DNA from: Bromus sterilis
Lineage: Eukaryota > Streptophyta > Magnoliopsida > Poales > Poaceae
DNA length: 64,000 bases
Assembly (NCBI GenBank): GCA_950022295.1
Contig: OX465596.1
Span: 122,988,501-123,052,500 of the forward strand
Reading direction: 5' to 3'
The position numbers and the translations under genes are program-made. The notes below the pieces were generated by a model. That model was given only the letters and a program-made list of their open reading frames with translations. It ran no database searches and was not told the origin of the DNA. This document shows, one piece after another, positions 1-10,275 of the stretch (the first letter of the stretch is position 1; each line of letters starts with the position of its first letter).

Positions 1-1503
1 GGCCCAAGGGGGATTAGCTTAATGCTAATCACACCTCTGACGAGGGGGGCCCGCATGGCAGCCACCCAGGGGGCTCGTCGGCGACTGGCCGGCGGCGAGG
101 TTGACCGCGCCGTCAACACAGGCCACGGGAGGGGGCGCGACTTGGACCATTCCATCGAGCAAACCAAACCGCGTCGATCTGTATCGGGGGACACGGCGTG
201 CGAGGCCAGATCTGAGCTCTAGCTCAACAATGGCGGCGGTTGTGCTCGGGCTCCAATGGCAGGTTGCAAACGGTGGCGAAAAAGAGCGAAATCTTTCGCC
301 AAATCGGACGTACGGGCACGTGCAACTCTATGGTGCCAAAAGTGGGCGCTTCGGTGGAAGGGGAGCTCGGCTAGGTCGTCAATGGCGGTGGCCAAAGCTC
401 GGCCATTTATGGCCTTTGGCCACGGGCAATGGGGGCGACCACGGATGGTTGGGAGTGATGCGGGTGCTCACCAGGAGCACGACGGAGGTGGATGCGGGCT
501 CGATGCGGGCTTGTTGTGGCCGGAATTCGTCGCGGATCCCGCCGGAGCCAAAGACGAAGGCGGTGAAGTAGCGCTCGATGTGGTGGACTCGGGCTCGATT
601 CCTCGCGGTGGGTGAGGTAGTCGACGACGCTGCAGCTCCTGGACAACACGGCGAGGCGACGTGAGCACGTTGGCCGCGCTTGGCCACGGAAATGGCGACG
701 ACGGCCCTCGGTGGCTTTTCCTCGAGGCGTGTGAGAAGAGGAGGAGGGGAAAGGGAGGGGGAGGATTTCCATGGGGTCGGTCGGGGTGGCCTTATCGCGT
801 CGGCGTCGGGAGGGAGCAGGTGGAGGCGGGGCCAGCTTGCCAACGTCGCGGCGAGCTCGGCGCCGTACGGGAGCAGGTGAGGGAGCAGTTGGGAGGAAGA
901 AGACAACGGGAGGGGGCGGGCTGGGCTGAGGTGGGCCTGTGCCCCGTGCGTAGCTTAGGTGTTTTACTTCTTTTTTTTTCTTTTATGTTTTTCTCCTTTT
1001 TTTGTTAGCATTTGTTTTAGTTCCATTTCCATTTTTGTAAAATGTGTAACATGTTCTATTAATATTGTTACACCATACTGAAGTGCTACAAAAAGTTTGG
1101 GAGTTTTACAAACTCATTTGATACTTTATATTATTACAAAATGAGTAATTGGGCTGGTATGGCTACTGTTTTGAATTGTTTTCAATTATTATTAATGCAA
1201 TAAATACCCAATGTTGGTTAAACATAGTCCACTGATTTTTAGTGATTTAAGAAAAGTGGTTTCACTATTTTTGGACAAAGTTTTATTTGTCACATATTTT
1301 TAATAATCACCAAAAGGAGTTTTAAACTTTGATTTGATTCCAAGTGACCAAGGTGAATTAGGCATATGGTTTTGAATATCAACCACCATGGTTCGAAATG
1401 ATCAGAGGAAAAGTTTGATCAGGGCATGAGTAGCAACAGTGATTGGCAACAGTAATTTTCATTACCAAAAGGATTACTGTTACAGACAACTGAGGGTGTT
1501 ACA
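1..1503 (-). repeat. 3' LTR of T1, partial
   Basis: The right edge is the LTR start: read on the minus strand it begins TGTAACACCCTCAG directly after a polypurine tract. The left part leaves the window. Bases 1-420 match the truncated 5' LTR at 9538-9954. Bases about 1220-1503 match the ends of the complete LTRs at 33249-37873 and 53738-58467, for example the shared stretch around GTGGTTTCAC at 1256. The GC-rich part (1-960) contains several long open frames on both strands. They are composition artefacts of the LTR and are not called as genes. Confidence 0.88.
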
Positions 1504-1515
1504 AATATCCCCCAC
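1504..1515 (-). other. polypurine tract of T1
   Basis: The minus strand reads GTGGGGGATATT immediately before the LTR start TGTAACACC. This is the expected place and composition of the primer for plus-strand DNA synthesis. Confidence 0.8.
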
Positions 1516-1521
1516 TACAAG

Positions 1522-1540
1522 AATTCTCGTTCCGAGAATT
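1522..1540 (-). other. perfect hairpin between pol stop and polypurine tract
   Basis: AATTCTCG and CGAGAATT form an 8-bp perfect inverted repeat around a 3-nt loop. It overlaps the last bases of the pol stop codon (TAA at 1540-1542, minus strand) and lies 6 bp upstream of the polypurine tract. It may act in RNA 3'-end or plus-strand priming; that role is inference. Confidence 0.55.
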
Positions 1541-2289
1541 TAAGTGGTAGCAAGGAAAAGATAGGGGTATTCATTGCGAAGGCGATCTTCGCGTTCCCAG
1601 GTGGCTTCATCTTCAGAATGATTCAACCACTGAACCTTGAGAAACTTGACGGTCTTGTTGCGGGTTCGACGCTCAGACTGATCGAGAATGCGGATCGGAT
1701 GTTCCCAATAAGTCAAGTCTTGTTGCAGCTCGATCATATCATGCTCCACTTCGCGGATAGGGTCCTTGAAGCAGCGACGGAGTTGCGACACGTGGAATAC
1801 ATCGTGGACTTGGGAGAGGTTCGCCGGCAATTCCAACCGGTATGCCACGGGTCCACTTCTGGAAAGGATACGGAACGGGCCAATGTAGCGAGGAGCCAAC
1901 TTGCCCTTGATACCAAAGCGATGAGTGCCCCTCGTGGGAGTGACACGGAGGTAAGCGTATTCACCAGGTTGATACTCCATTTCCCGGTGTTTGCGGTCAT
2001 AGTTGCTCTTCTGACGAGACTGGGCGGCCTTGAGATTTTCTTGCACAATGCGAACCTGATCTTCAGCTTGTTGGACAAGATCCGGTCCGAAGTAGGGTCG
2101 TTCCCAAGTTCCTGACCAATTCAGGGAGGTTTGACATTTACGTCCGTATAAAACTTCGAAGGGGGCCATCTTCAAGCTAGCCTGATAGCTATTGTTGTAC
2201 GAGAATTCCGCGTACGGGAGAGATTCCTCCCATTTCATGCCAAATGAAAGGACACAAGCGCGAAGCATGTCTTCCAGCACTTGATTGAC
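1540..2289 (-). pseudogene. T1 integrase C-terminus plus chromodomain
   Basis: This open frame of about 249 codons continues the integrase frame after the in-frame TGA at 2290-2292. It holds the end of the catalytic core, the GPY/F-like module (KLAPRYIGPFRIL, then a valine-rich YRLELP stretch) and, in the last 50 residues, a chromodomain pattern: ILD.., KFLKVQWL, EATWE, and a final YPYLF. Such chromodomains tether integration to modified chromatin in chromoviruses. The frame ends at TAA 1540-1542, a natural position just before the polypurine tract. This part has no internal stop, and only the upstream TGA separates it from the catalytic domain. Confidence 0.9.
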
Positions 2290-3683
2290 TCATTCAACTT
2301 GGCCTTGCGACTGGGGGTGATAAGCGGTGCTGAGAGACAGACGAGTCCCGAAGGCTTCCATGAAACTCTTCCAGTATCGTGAGGTGAAAAGGCTGCCACG
2401 GTCTGAACTGATCTCCAGCGGAATACCGTGGAGTGACACAATCCGGGAGATATACAAGTGTGCTAACTGACTAGCAGTGATCGTCTCCTTGACCGGCAGT
2501 AAGTGAGCAATCTTGGAGAATCGGTCGATGACGACGAACATGGCATTGTTACCTTTCTGTGACTTAGGAAAACCTGTGACGAAGTCCATTTCGACTTTGT
2601 CCCACTTCCAATCAGGAGGAGGGACTGGTTGCAACCAGCCTGCACGTTTTTGATGTCCGGCCTTGACACGACTGCAAACGTCACAGTGAGAAACATAGCG
2701 GGCGATGTCTTGCTTCATGTAAGGCCACCAGTACCGCTGACGAAGGTCTTTATACATCTTGGTACTGCCAGGGTGGATTGACAAGGGAGAATTATGGGCT
2801 TCCTCCATGATATCCGGACCACAGTTAATGATGGTCGGGCTCACAGGAACTACTAAGCGGCCCTTGAAGTACATAGTATCACCATCATTGGCATCAATGG
2901 TAAAAGAGGAGGGCTTTCCTTCTGTGATGTCTTGCTTGATCTTCACAATGTCAGCGTCAAGAGGCTGTCTACTCTTGATGAGGGCGTCGAGTTTTGACTC
3001 GAGAACCAGGTTGTTAACGTAACCTTGAGGAACAATCTCGAGGTTCAGCTTGCGAAGTTCTTCATACAGATGTGGTTGTTGTACCTGAACTTCCAGTTCA
3101 GAACAGTAAGCTTTGCGGCTCAAGGCATCGGCCATCACGTTAGCCTTGCCAGGGGTATACGAAATATCCATGTTGAAGTCGGCTATTGTCTCGAGCCATC
3201 GTTGTTGACGAAGATTCAGGTCTGGCTGACTAAACAGGTACTTCAGACTTTGGTGATCGGTGTAGACCTCGCATCGATTACCGACGAGGTAATGTCGCCA
3301 CAGCTTCAATGCATAAATTACTGCTGCCAATTCGAGATCATGTGTTGGATATTTGTCTTCGTGAGCACGCAACTGACGAGAGCCATAAGCAATCACTTTG
3401 CGCTCTTTCATTAGGACACAGCCTAATCCTTGATGAGACGCGTCGCAATATATCACGAAGTCCTTCTGAGTATCAGGGGGAGCGAGCACCGGGGGAGAAG
3501 TTCGCTTGTGCTTGAGCGCTTGGAAACTTTCGTGATATTTATCTGTCCACTCAAACTTGACGCCTTTGTGAAGCAGATTAGTCAGAGGCCTGGCAATCTT
3601 GGAGAAATTCTCGACGAAACAGCGGCAATAGCTAGCGAGCCCAAGGAAAGTGCGGACTTGCTTGACGGTCTTGGGAGGTGTCT
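2290..3683 (-). pseudogene. T1 RNase H and integrase catalytic domains
   Basis: The clear frame from 3489 to 2290 (399 codons) starts in the RT connection, then RNase H: the YCDAS aspartate, LELAA glutamate, TDHQSL aspartate and ADALSR aspartate are all present. Integrase follows with an HHCC zinc-binding module (H and H in AHNSPLSIHPG, then CDVC), and catalytic residues in MDFVTGF, SSDRGSLF and the HPQSQGQVE glutamate, giving the D-D-35-E spacing. The TGA at 2290-2292 falls directly after the catalytic glutamate; CGA (Arg) is the likely ancestor. Upstream, 3490-3683 continues the RT thumb/connection in the same frame, with a TAG near 3683 and a frameshift near 3700. Start codons here are irrelevant because the region was part of one polyprotein. 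Confidence 0.92.
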
Positions 3684-4237
3684 AGTCAAGAATAGCCTGG
3701 ATACGTTTCTGGGGTGACGGCAATGCCATCCTTGTAAATCACATGTCCAAGGTAGGTTACTTCGGGAAGCCAGAACTCACACTTAGAATACTTAGCGTAG
3801 AGTTTGTGTTCTCGAAGCTTCTCTAGTATAAGACGAAGATGTTCAGTATGTTCTTCTTCATTCTTGGAATATATCAATATATCATCTAGATAAACAATGA
3901 CGAACTTGTCGAGGTACTCCATGAAAATATAATTCATCAATCTGGAGAAGGTGGCTGGAGCATTGGTTAAGCCAAAGGACATGACAGTGTACTCGTATGA
4001 ACCATAGCGATTAATGAAGGCAGTCTTTGGAATGTCCTCATCACGGACTCGGATTTGGTGATAACCCAACCTCAAGTCGAGTTTAGAACACACATTGGAT
4101 CCGGCAAGTTGATCATACAGATCGTTCATCCGGGGAAGTGTGTATTTGTTGTGGATGGTGGCTTGGTTAATGGGCCGATAATCTTGGACCAATCGGTTTG
4201 TCCCATCGCTCTTCTTGACAAAAAGCGAAGGTTCTCC
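3684..4237 (-). pseudogene. T1 reverse transcriptase core
   Basis: This frame carries the RT fingers and palm: RLVQDYRPIN, a KLDLRLGYHQIR motif with the first catalytic aspartate, the FGLTNAPATF motif, and the catalytic YLDD box at 3881-3892. After VTYLGHVI the frame leaves the expected sequence near 3700 and terminates at 3686-3688. The homologous continuation is found one frame over, so a single-base indel is the likely cause. The copy cannot make an active polymerase without suppression of several lesions. Confidence 0.92.
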
Positions 4238-5095
4238 CTAAGCTGAGGAACTGGGGCGAATGAATCCTTTCTGAAGTGCCTTGTCGATTTCCTCCTTAAG
4301 TTCAAGGAGTTCATGTGGCGGCATCTTGTAAGGACGATTGGCAATAGGGGTGGTGCCGGGCTTCAAGTCGATGACAAATTCGACTTCTCTGATCAGTGGT
4401 ATTCCCGACAGTTCTTCTGGGAAGACGTCGGGAAAATCGCGAACGACTGGAACGTTCTCGATGCCTTCGAGGGGGGCGGCATTCAAAGCATTCATCATAA
4501 ATATCTGTGTTTCAGCATTACGGGTAACTCGGGTGGTGTGGTTAACAATCTCGCCGGAGGGGTGAAAAAGTTGGACAGACTTAGTGCCACAATACAGTGC
4601 GGCATCGTGAAATTTCAACCAATCCATTCCTAGAATGAGGTCTATGGTGGAAGACTTCCAAACGATGGGGGAAGGAAGGAATTCAATCCCTTCAATTTCA
4701 ACGGTGGTTTCGGGCACTATCTTGGAGGTGTGGGAATGGCCAATCAGGGTGAGGACAACCATCGGTGGGTTCATCTGTTCTAGCGTAAAGTTATGCGACA
4801 ATGCAAATGCTTCCGACAAGAATGAATGTGATGCTCCTGTATCAAATAAAACAATAGCTGGTACGGAATTAACGAGAAGGGTACCCATCACGGTAGCGGG
4901 TTGTTGCTGTGCTTCTTCAACATTGATGCTGTTAGCATGACCACGAGCATGAGCAGCAGACCTAGTATTATAGTTGGGGGTCCTATTGTTTCCACGACCA
5001 TTTCCATGGCCAGCGGGGTGAACTACCAGTTGCTTCTGTTTCTCGGGGCACTCCCTGGAAAAATGCCCAGGTTGGCGGCACGTGAAGCATAATCC
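4238..5095 (-). pseudogene. T1 gag zinc knuckle, protease and RT N-terminus
   Basis: One frame runs from the zinc knuckle (5048-5089; CFTCRQPGHFSREC, pattern CX2CX4HX4C) through an aspartic protease with DTGASHSF (catalytic aspartate codon at 4843) and a later LILGMDWL segment, to the RT entry RPYKMPPHELLELKEEI. It is stopped by TAG at 4238-4240 in the context SSA-stop-GEP, where a tryptophan codon (TGG) is expected. The knuckle and protease share a frame, whereas the upstream gag is in a different one. Confidence 0.9.
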
Positions 5096-5148
5096 ATCCT
5101 GGGGACGAAGGGGGTAGCATTGGGTGGTGCAGGCAGAGCTCTTGGCAT

Positions 5149-6000
5149 CTACGATGGTGGAGGCAGACGGGGTGCAGCATAAGACGGCCTTGGAGCAGGG
5201 ACATGTGAATGGGTCACACTTGTAGGGAGCCAGATACGACGCTTCTGCGTTGCGCCCGAAGATGAGCCAACGTCACGATAACGCTTCAGAGAGTTCTTGT
5301 GCTCCATCTGGGCAGTCTCGACGGTGATAGACTTGTTCACCATGGTGGCGAAGTTGGCGAAGTCATGAACGACAAGAGCGAGCCTGAGGTCTGGGTTGAG
5401 GCCACGACGGAACTTCTGCTGCCTGCGAGCATCAGTGGTGATCTCTTCTTCCGCATAACTCGAGAGGTTGAGGAACTCGCGCTGATAGGCTTCAACAGTC
5501 ATGTCGCCCTCAGTGAGGTTGCGGAATTCTTCCGCCTTACGATCCATGATCCCCTGAGGAATGTAGTGGGCGCGAAAGGCAGACTGAAATTCATCCCAGG
5601 TGATGACTTCTCCAACTCGCAGTGAACGCTTGTGGGTGCTCCACCACTGAGCAGCGGCGCCTTTCAGGTGATAAGACGCAAAGTTCACATAGTCGGCTGG
5701 ATCGATATTAGCAGACTCCAGCTCGTGAGTGATGTCGCGAAGCCAGTCATCAGCATCCAACGGCTGAACAATGTTGCGGAACATAGTGGGGTTGAGGCGG
5801 GTGAAGTCGTGCAGAGTCACGGTGGCGTGCTGATGGTGGTGCCCATTCTGATTCGGCTGGGGGAACTGAGCCATGACATTCTCCATGAACTGACGTTTCA
5901 GCTCGAACTGCTGCATCATCCCGACCATGTAATCTGGAGGCGGAGGTGGGTCGTTGGCAGCACGACCACGTCCACGACCACGACCACCAAGACCAGCCAT
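5149..6000 (-). pseudogene. T1 gag (capsid) region
   Basis: The start is the ATG at 6000, followed by MAGLGGRGRGRGR, a basic glycine-arginine N-terminus. The central part has retrotransposon gag hallmarks: PLDADDWLRDI, YHLKGAAAQWW, then ITWDEFQSAFRAHYIP and VEAYQREFLNLS. The frame stops at 5149-5151 after 283 codons. The homologous continuation with the zinc knuckle lies in another frame from about 5095, so the gag-pol join has both a stop and a frameshift. An upstream in-frame extension to 6060 exists but lacks gag character, so 6000 is preferred. Confidence 0.88.
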
Positions 6001-6636
6001 CCTGCTAGAATTTAACAGGGGTATATCAGCGATGAAAATTGAATGAGATACCGGAATCAAGCCTGAAGGAAAGAGACAACAAAGAGGAGGCGTGGATATA
6101 TATAGGAGTAGTCATATAAGACATACACATTTACACACGGAGTCAATAGAAAATCGGGCAGCGTAACGTCGTAGAAATTAAGGAAAAAGGACTCACTAGG
6201 CGGCGCGCAGACCGCTGTAAGGATTACACGACGCGACATAGATTCCACTATGTCAATCACGCCGCAAGAAAACTGTTGGCCACAGGAGTTAATGCCAGAG
6301 GACGCGCGGCCTGCCCAGAATGAGAATGGGATCCGCGGTCCGGGACCTGGGGTAGAACTCCAGCGTCACGACTCAATCAATGGGGAAGCACCAAAATGCC
6401 GGGTGGAATCAAGAGAACGTGATCCTAATGTCAGAGTTTGTAAAACTTACCAGCAAGGATAAGAGAGCAGAGTCCCAGAGCTTAGGTAAGGAGAAAAGGA
6501 TCCTAATACCATAGATATCACACGTAGTGACATCGATGTGGGCCCGTATGCCAAATATTAAGTTAGCAAAATAGTTTTTCAAAGTCTAGACTCAACTTCG
6601 ACCAAGTAGTGGTGGGGTGGCTTCCTACAGGCAGTC
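6001..6636 (-). other. T1 5' untranslated leader
   Basis: The sequence between the gag ATG and the primer site shows no supported coding region. It corresponds to the leader where packaging signals would lie. No strong motif was recognised. Confidence 0.6.
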
Positions 6637-6649
6637 GGCTCTAATACCA
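6637..6649 (-). other. primer binding site, initiator tRNA-Met type
   Basis: On the minus strand it reads TGGTATTAGAGCC, one base different from the common plant initiator-Met site TGGTATCAGAGCC. It lies 3 bp from the LTR end at 6653, as required for minus-strand priming. Confidence 0.82.
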
Positions 6650-6652
6650 ACT

Positions 6653-9600
6653 TGTGACGCCCCCAAAATCAACCCTTGTACAGTAATCATCCCCGCAAGG
6701 TACACGACTGAGATTAGGGTGCCACGATGATAATATCATAGCACAACACTAAACACAATTGGATAAACCAATATATTAAAAGATAAGGGGGTCGCACGGA
6801 CCCGGATACAAAGTTATACAAACCATAATATCTGAGTACAGACATAGTTAGTCAAGTTTTGCCTTAATAAGGCTAGAACAAACCACATCAGAGATACAGA
6901 TTGAAAAGGCGAAGCCTCCTTCCTGGGAGCCTCCGAAACTACTCCTGGTCTGCGGGGAACTCGACGTCGTAGTAGTCGCCTCTGGGGTACTCTTGCTCCT
7001 GGGCTCCAACGTCGGCTGAAGCGGCCAATCAGGCAAAGCGAAAAGGGGAAATAAAGCAAAGGTGAGTATCTAGCATACCCGCGAGTCTTACGTCCGCTAC
7101 TAAGCATTTATGCATTGTATCAAATGGAAAGGGGAGGCTATATATAGTGGACTGCAAGGTAGAAAATTAGAACAAGGATAAGAAGCTAGGCCTAACGAAG
7201 ACTAGCATCTTCCGACGAGTCTTGCAGCATGAGGTAAGAATCAGCCAACAGTTTATATAAAGCATAAAGTAACAATGCAGCAGAAGTTGCTGCAGCATTG
7301 TATAATAGTAAGTTGTAATAATTAACAATGCCTCCGAGATCCCCTCATCGACATCCCAGCGAGGAAGAAAACTCAGAACCATACAGTTTAATAATAATAG
7401 TTTGTAGTGGTAAGATCCAGCTTCAACATAAAGCGTCTTGTTACCGTGGACACGGCTATTCGAATAGATTAATCTTCCCTGCAGGGGTGCACTTGTGTTA
7501 CACTACATGCACGGATCTCCAGGGTGGCGGGAACCTTGTTAGGGAACGCCCCACCGAGGCTATCCAACACTCCATAGCCCATATTTCAAACTCAACAGAG
7601 AGGCAGTCCGCCGGTCTAAATCCTAAGTACGCCGAGCCTTGGACCCCAACCCAAACGTACTCCTGCACGGTGCGTGGCTGGCCGGTGAAGTTAAAGCAAA
7701 TCCAAATAAGACACCACCGCACGAGCAAATAAGACAACACCACTTCCCGGCGCAGGCCGCGGTACTGAAGAGTCCTAGGACAACACTACGAAGAAGAGGA
7801 GCCCATAACTCGTAATTCCCACGGGTAGGTAGTGCGTACATGGCATATACCCAACTCAAGACATCCAATGAACCATTAGTCATTTTATTAACTTGCGGGA
7901 CAACCGTTATCGTTGCCTCGACTTAACTGACCCGCGGACAACGACAACAGCCAGGACCACCAGTACATCGGTGCCTGCCCTGTCGTCCCACCAAGTCATT
8001 GCGGTTACGAACAAGGTCAACCGTCTCCTTACCTTGTCTCGCGTGTGCTCCTGGAGGAGCTCGACTTTCGTGGTTTGGTAACTCTCGCGGCCAACGATCA
8101 GGGCCCAAGCACACCAGTACACTGGTCGTACCATCCTTGTCGTCCCGTCGCAATACCTCTCGCGGGCACCGTTGGGTCGCCCGACTTCTTACCTGAAGGA
8201 GAACCGTTTCTCAGGTACCTAGAGCGGCTATACAGAGTCAGCAACGAGTGGAGTACAAGGATTACACCTGGATAGCTCACAGTTGATGGTGGCTCGGTAG
8301 AGCCGAGCTAGGGGGCCTTTGGAGGTGTCTGCATTGTACCGTACTAGTGCAGTTATAATATTTGTATCCGCGTTCACTCCCCCAAGTGATCACGGCCCGC
8401 TATCTAATCCTAGCTAACAATGCGCAGGGCTCACTGCTGAATATCTTACACATATATATATATATTTATAGGCAGCATAGGATAAGGAAGGCACATCAAG
8501 GGGCGACAACAACAGGCTATGCAATTGAATAGGATTGTAACGTAGTAGCAGCAGTAACAATACCTAGTGCAAGAAAAGTACGGAAAGATAGGCGATATCT
8601 GGGGAAGAGAATGGCTCTGCTTGCCTAGTAGCTCGACGGTAGAAGTAGGCTCGTCGACGAAGTAGTCGTACTCAGCAGCGGTGTAGTCGACGGCAGCAGC
8701 GGGGTCTACCGGAGATTAAGGGGGGGAAGAAACAGTAAATACACAGCAAGCATATACAAACAGATGAATGACATGACAAATCAAATGTTAACGGTGTTCT
8801 AACGCAGTGCAATGCACGTTGCTCGGAACGGAAATTCATCCGGAGATGAACGGCCAGCTCCGGGTGATTATCGGACAAGGTGTCTGGAGGGGGGAGATAT
8901 CATGCCGGAGGTGTCGTGGACATCCGACACATGTGTGGGTGGTGTATCCGGATTAGTTGTTCTATTCCGAACAACTTTCGTGTTCGAAATAAATTCATCC
9001 GGGTACTTTAGCAGTACTGGACAATTTATTGGACAGTTGGTCCGGAGGGGGATAGTTCAATGTGCGTTGTGTTAGAGGGGTGTGATAGACATATGGATAG
9101 CGTATTTGAATTCGGTATATTTTTCTGATCAATTTTCATGTATAAAGTTTTTGAATCTGAGTTACGGTTTAAAAGTTATTTAATTTCAAAGTTTAAATCA
9201 ATTTAAATGATTTTCTGAATTTCTTTTATTATTAAATTTCAACATTATCGAAAACATTATCCACAACAATGCCTGACATGTAGGACCCAGATGTCAGCCT
9301 CTGCTTATTTATAAAACATTTTAATAAATCAGAAAAGCCTTTAGGCCCACTAGTCATAGACTCATTATTTTATAAAACCAATTTATTAAATAAAAACTCA
9401 GTGGGGCCCAGTGGTTAGTGACACATTAGCTAAATAACTAGTTTAAATTAACTTAAATTGGCAGGGGCCAACATGTCATTGACAATGGGGGGTTTAACTT
9501 TGCTATTAAGCTAATCAGTGCGATTAGCCGGGGGGGAACCCAAGGGGGATTAGCTTAACGCTACTCACACCTCTGACGAGGGGGGGCCCGCATGGCAGCC

Positions 9601-9954
9601 ACCCAGGGGTCTCGTCGGCGACTGGCCGGGGCGAGGTTGACCGCGCCGTCAACACAGGCCACGGGAGGGGGCACGTCTTGGACCATTCGATCGAGCAAAC
9701 CAAACCGCGTCGATCTGTATCGGGGGACACGGCGTGCGAGGCCAGAGCTGAGCTCTAGCTCAAAAATGGTGGCGGATGTGCTCGGGCTCCAATGGAAGGT
9801 TGCAAACGGTGGCGAAAACGAGCGAAATCTTGCGCCAAATCGGACGTACGGGGCACGTGCAACTCTATGGTGCCAAAAGTGCGCGCTACGGTGGACGGGA
9901 AGCTCGGCTAGGTCGTCAATGGCGGCGGCCAGAGCTCGGCCATTTGGGGCCTTT
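6653..9954 (-). repeat. 5' LTR of T1, truncated at its outer end
   Basis: On the plus strand it begins TGTGACGCCCCCAAAATC, the LTR 3' end in reverse. The same start occurs at 33249, 53738 and 61196, identifying six related LTR pieces in the window. It continues to GGGGCCTTT near 9954, where the match with the 3' LTR (about 410-420) stops abruptly at foreign sequence. About 1.1 kb equivalent to 420-1503 is therefore missing. An AT-rich simple repeat (about 8450-8470) lies inside. The short ORFs here are not genes. Confidence 0.87.
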
Positions 9955-10229
9955 ATTTTGATGACACTTATGCTATAAAGAATAAATGTTTGCAAGTGTA
10001 TCATGATAAGAATCATTCATGTGATAGCTATTTTCTTGAGTTTGCTCCCACTATTACTAATGAGAAGGATTTTGCTTAGGTGGAGAGTAACAAATTTTCT
10101 ATGCTTGTGGATCATGATAAGAATTTTTTATGTGATACTTAAATTATTGAGTTTATTCATGATCCCACTGAAAATTATTATGAGGGGGGAACATATGCTT
10201 ATAGATATTTAAATAATATCAAGTTCCCC
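9954..10229 (+). pseudogene. coding relic with a repeated acidic/aromatic motif
   Basis: From 9954 the plus strand reads YFDDTYAIKNKC and continues with two in-frame stops to about 10229. Two internal blocks resemble each other: HDKNHSCDSYFLEF and HDKNFLCDTxIIEF, followed by HDPTENYYEGG and YRYLNNIKFP. The preserved frame and repeated motif indicate former coding sequence, probably from another retroelement. I do not recognise the family with certainty. Confidence 0.5.
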
Positions 10230-10275
10230 ATGTCCGGTGTCCCTAGCAGCCCGGCCGGCTTGCGCGCCCTGCCGC
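10230..10275. other. unclassified sequence left of solo LTR, with TSD copy
   Basis: A short GC-rich stretch ends in GCCGC (10271-10275). This is one copy of the target-site duplication of the adjacent solo LTR. It was contiguous with 11923 onward before that insertion. Confidence 0.6.

Larger units (their letters stand above)
1..9954 (-). mobile_element. Ty3/gypsy chromovirus (Tekay/Del-like), degenerate, element T1
   Basis: A nearly full gypsy retrotransposon reads right to left: 5' LTR (6653-9954), primer site (6637-6649), gag (from 6000), zinc knuckle, protease, RT, RNase H, integrase, chromodomain (to 1540), polypurine tract (1504-1515) and 3' LTR (1-1503). Gene order RT-RNase H-integrase marks Ty3/gypsy, and the C-terminal chromodomain marks a chromovirus; the gag type suggests the Tekay/Del lineage. 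Positions 1-420 match 9538-9954 with roughly 5% mismatch by eye, so these are the paired LTRs. The 5' LTR lacks about 1.1 kb of its outer end, and the 3' LTR runs off the window. The polyprotein has several stops and frameshifts, so the copy is dead. The family name is not assigned. Confidence 0.9.

Noticed and set aside
101..1008. Long overlapping ORFs in the GC-rich part of the T1 LTR
   Set aside because: They occur in all frames, have biased Arg/Gly/Ala/Pro composition, are not preserved between the two LTR copies, and lie in known LTR sequence.
1618..2115. Plus-strand ORF of 165 codons
   Set aside because: It is the antisense shadow of the integrase/chromodomain frame, which has clear motifs on the minus strand.
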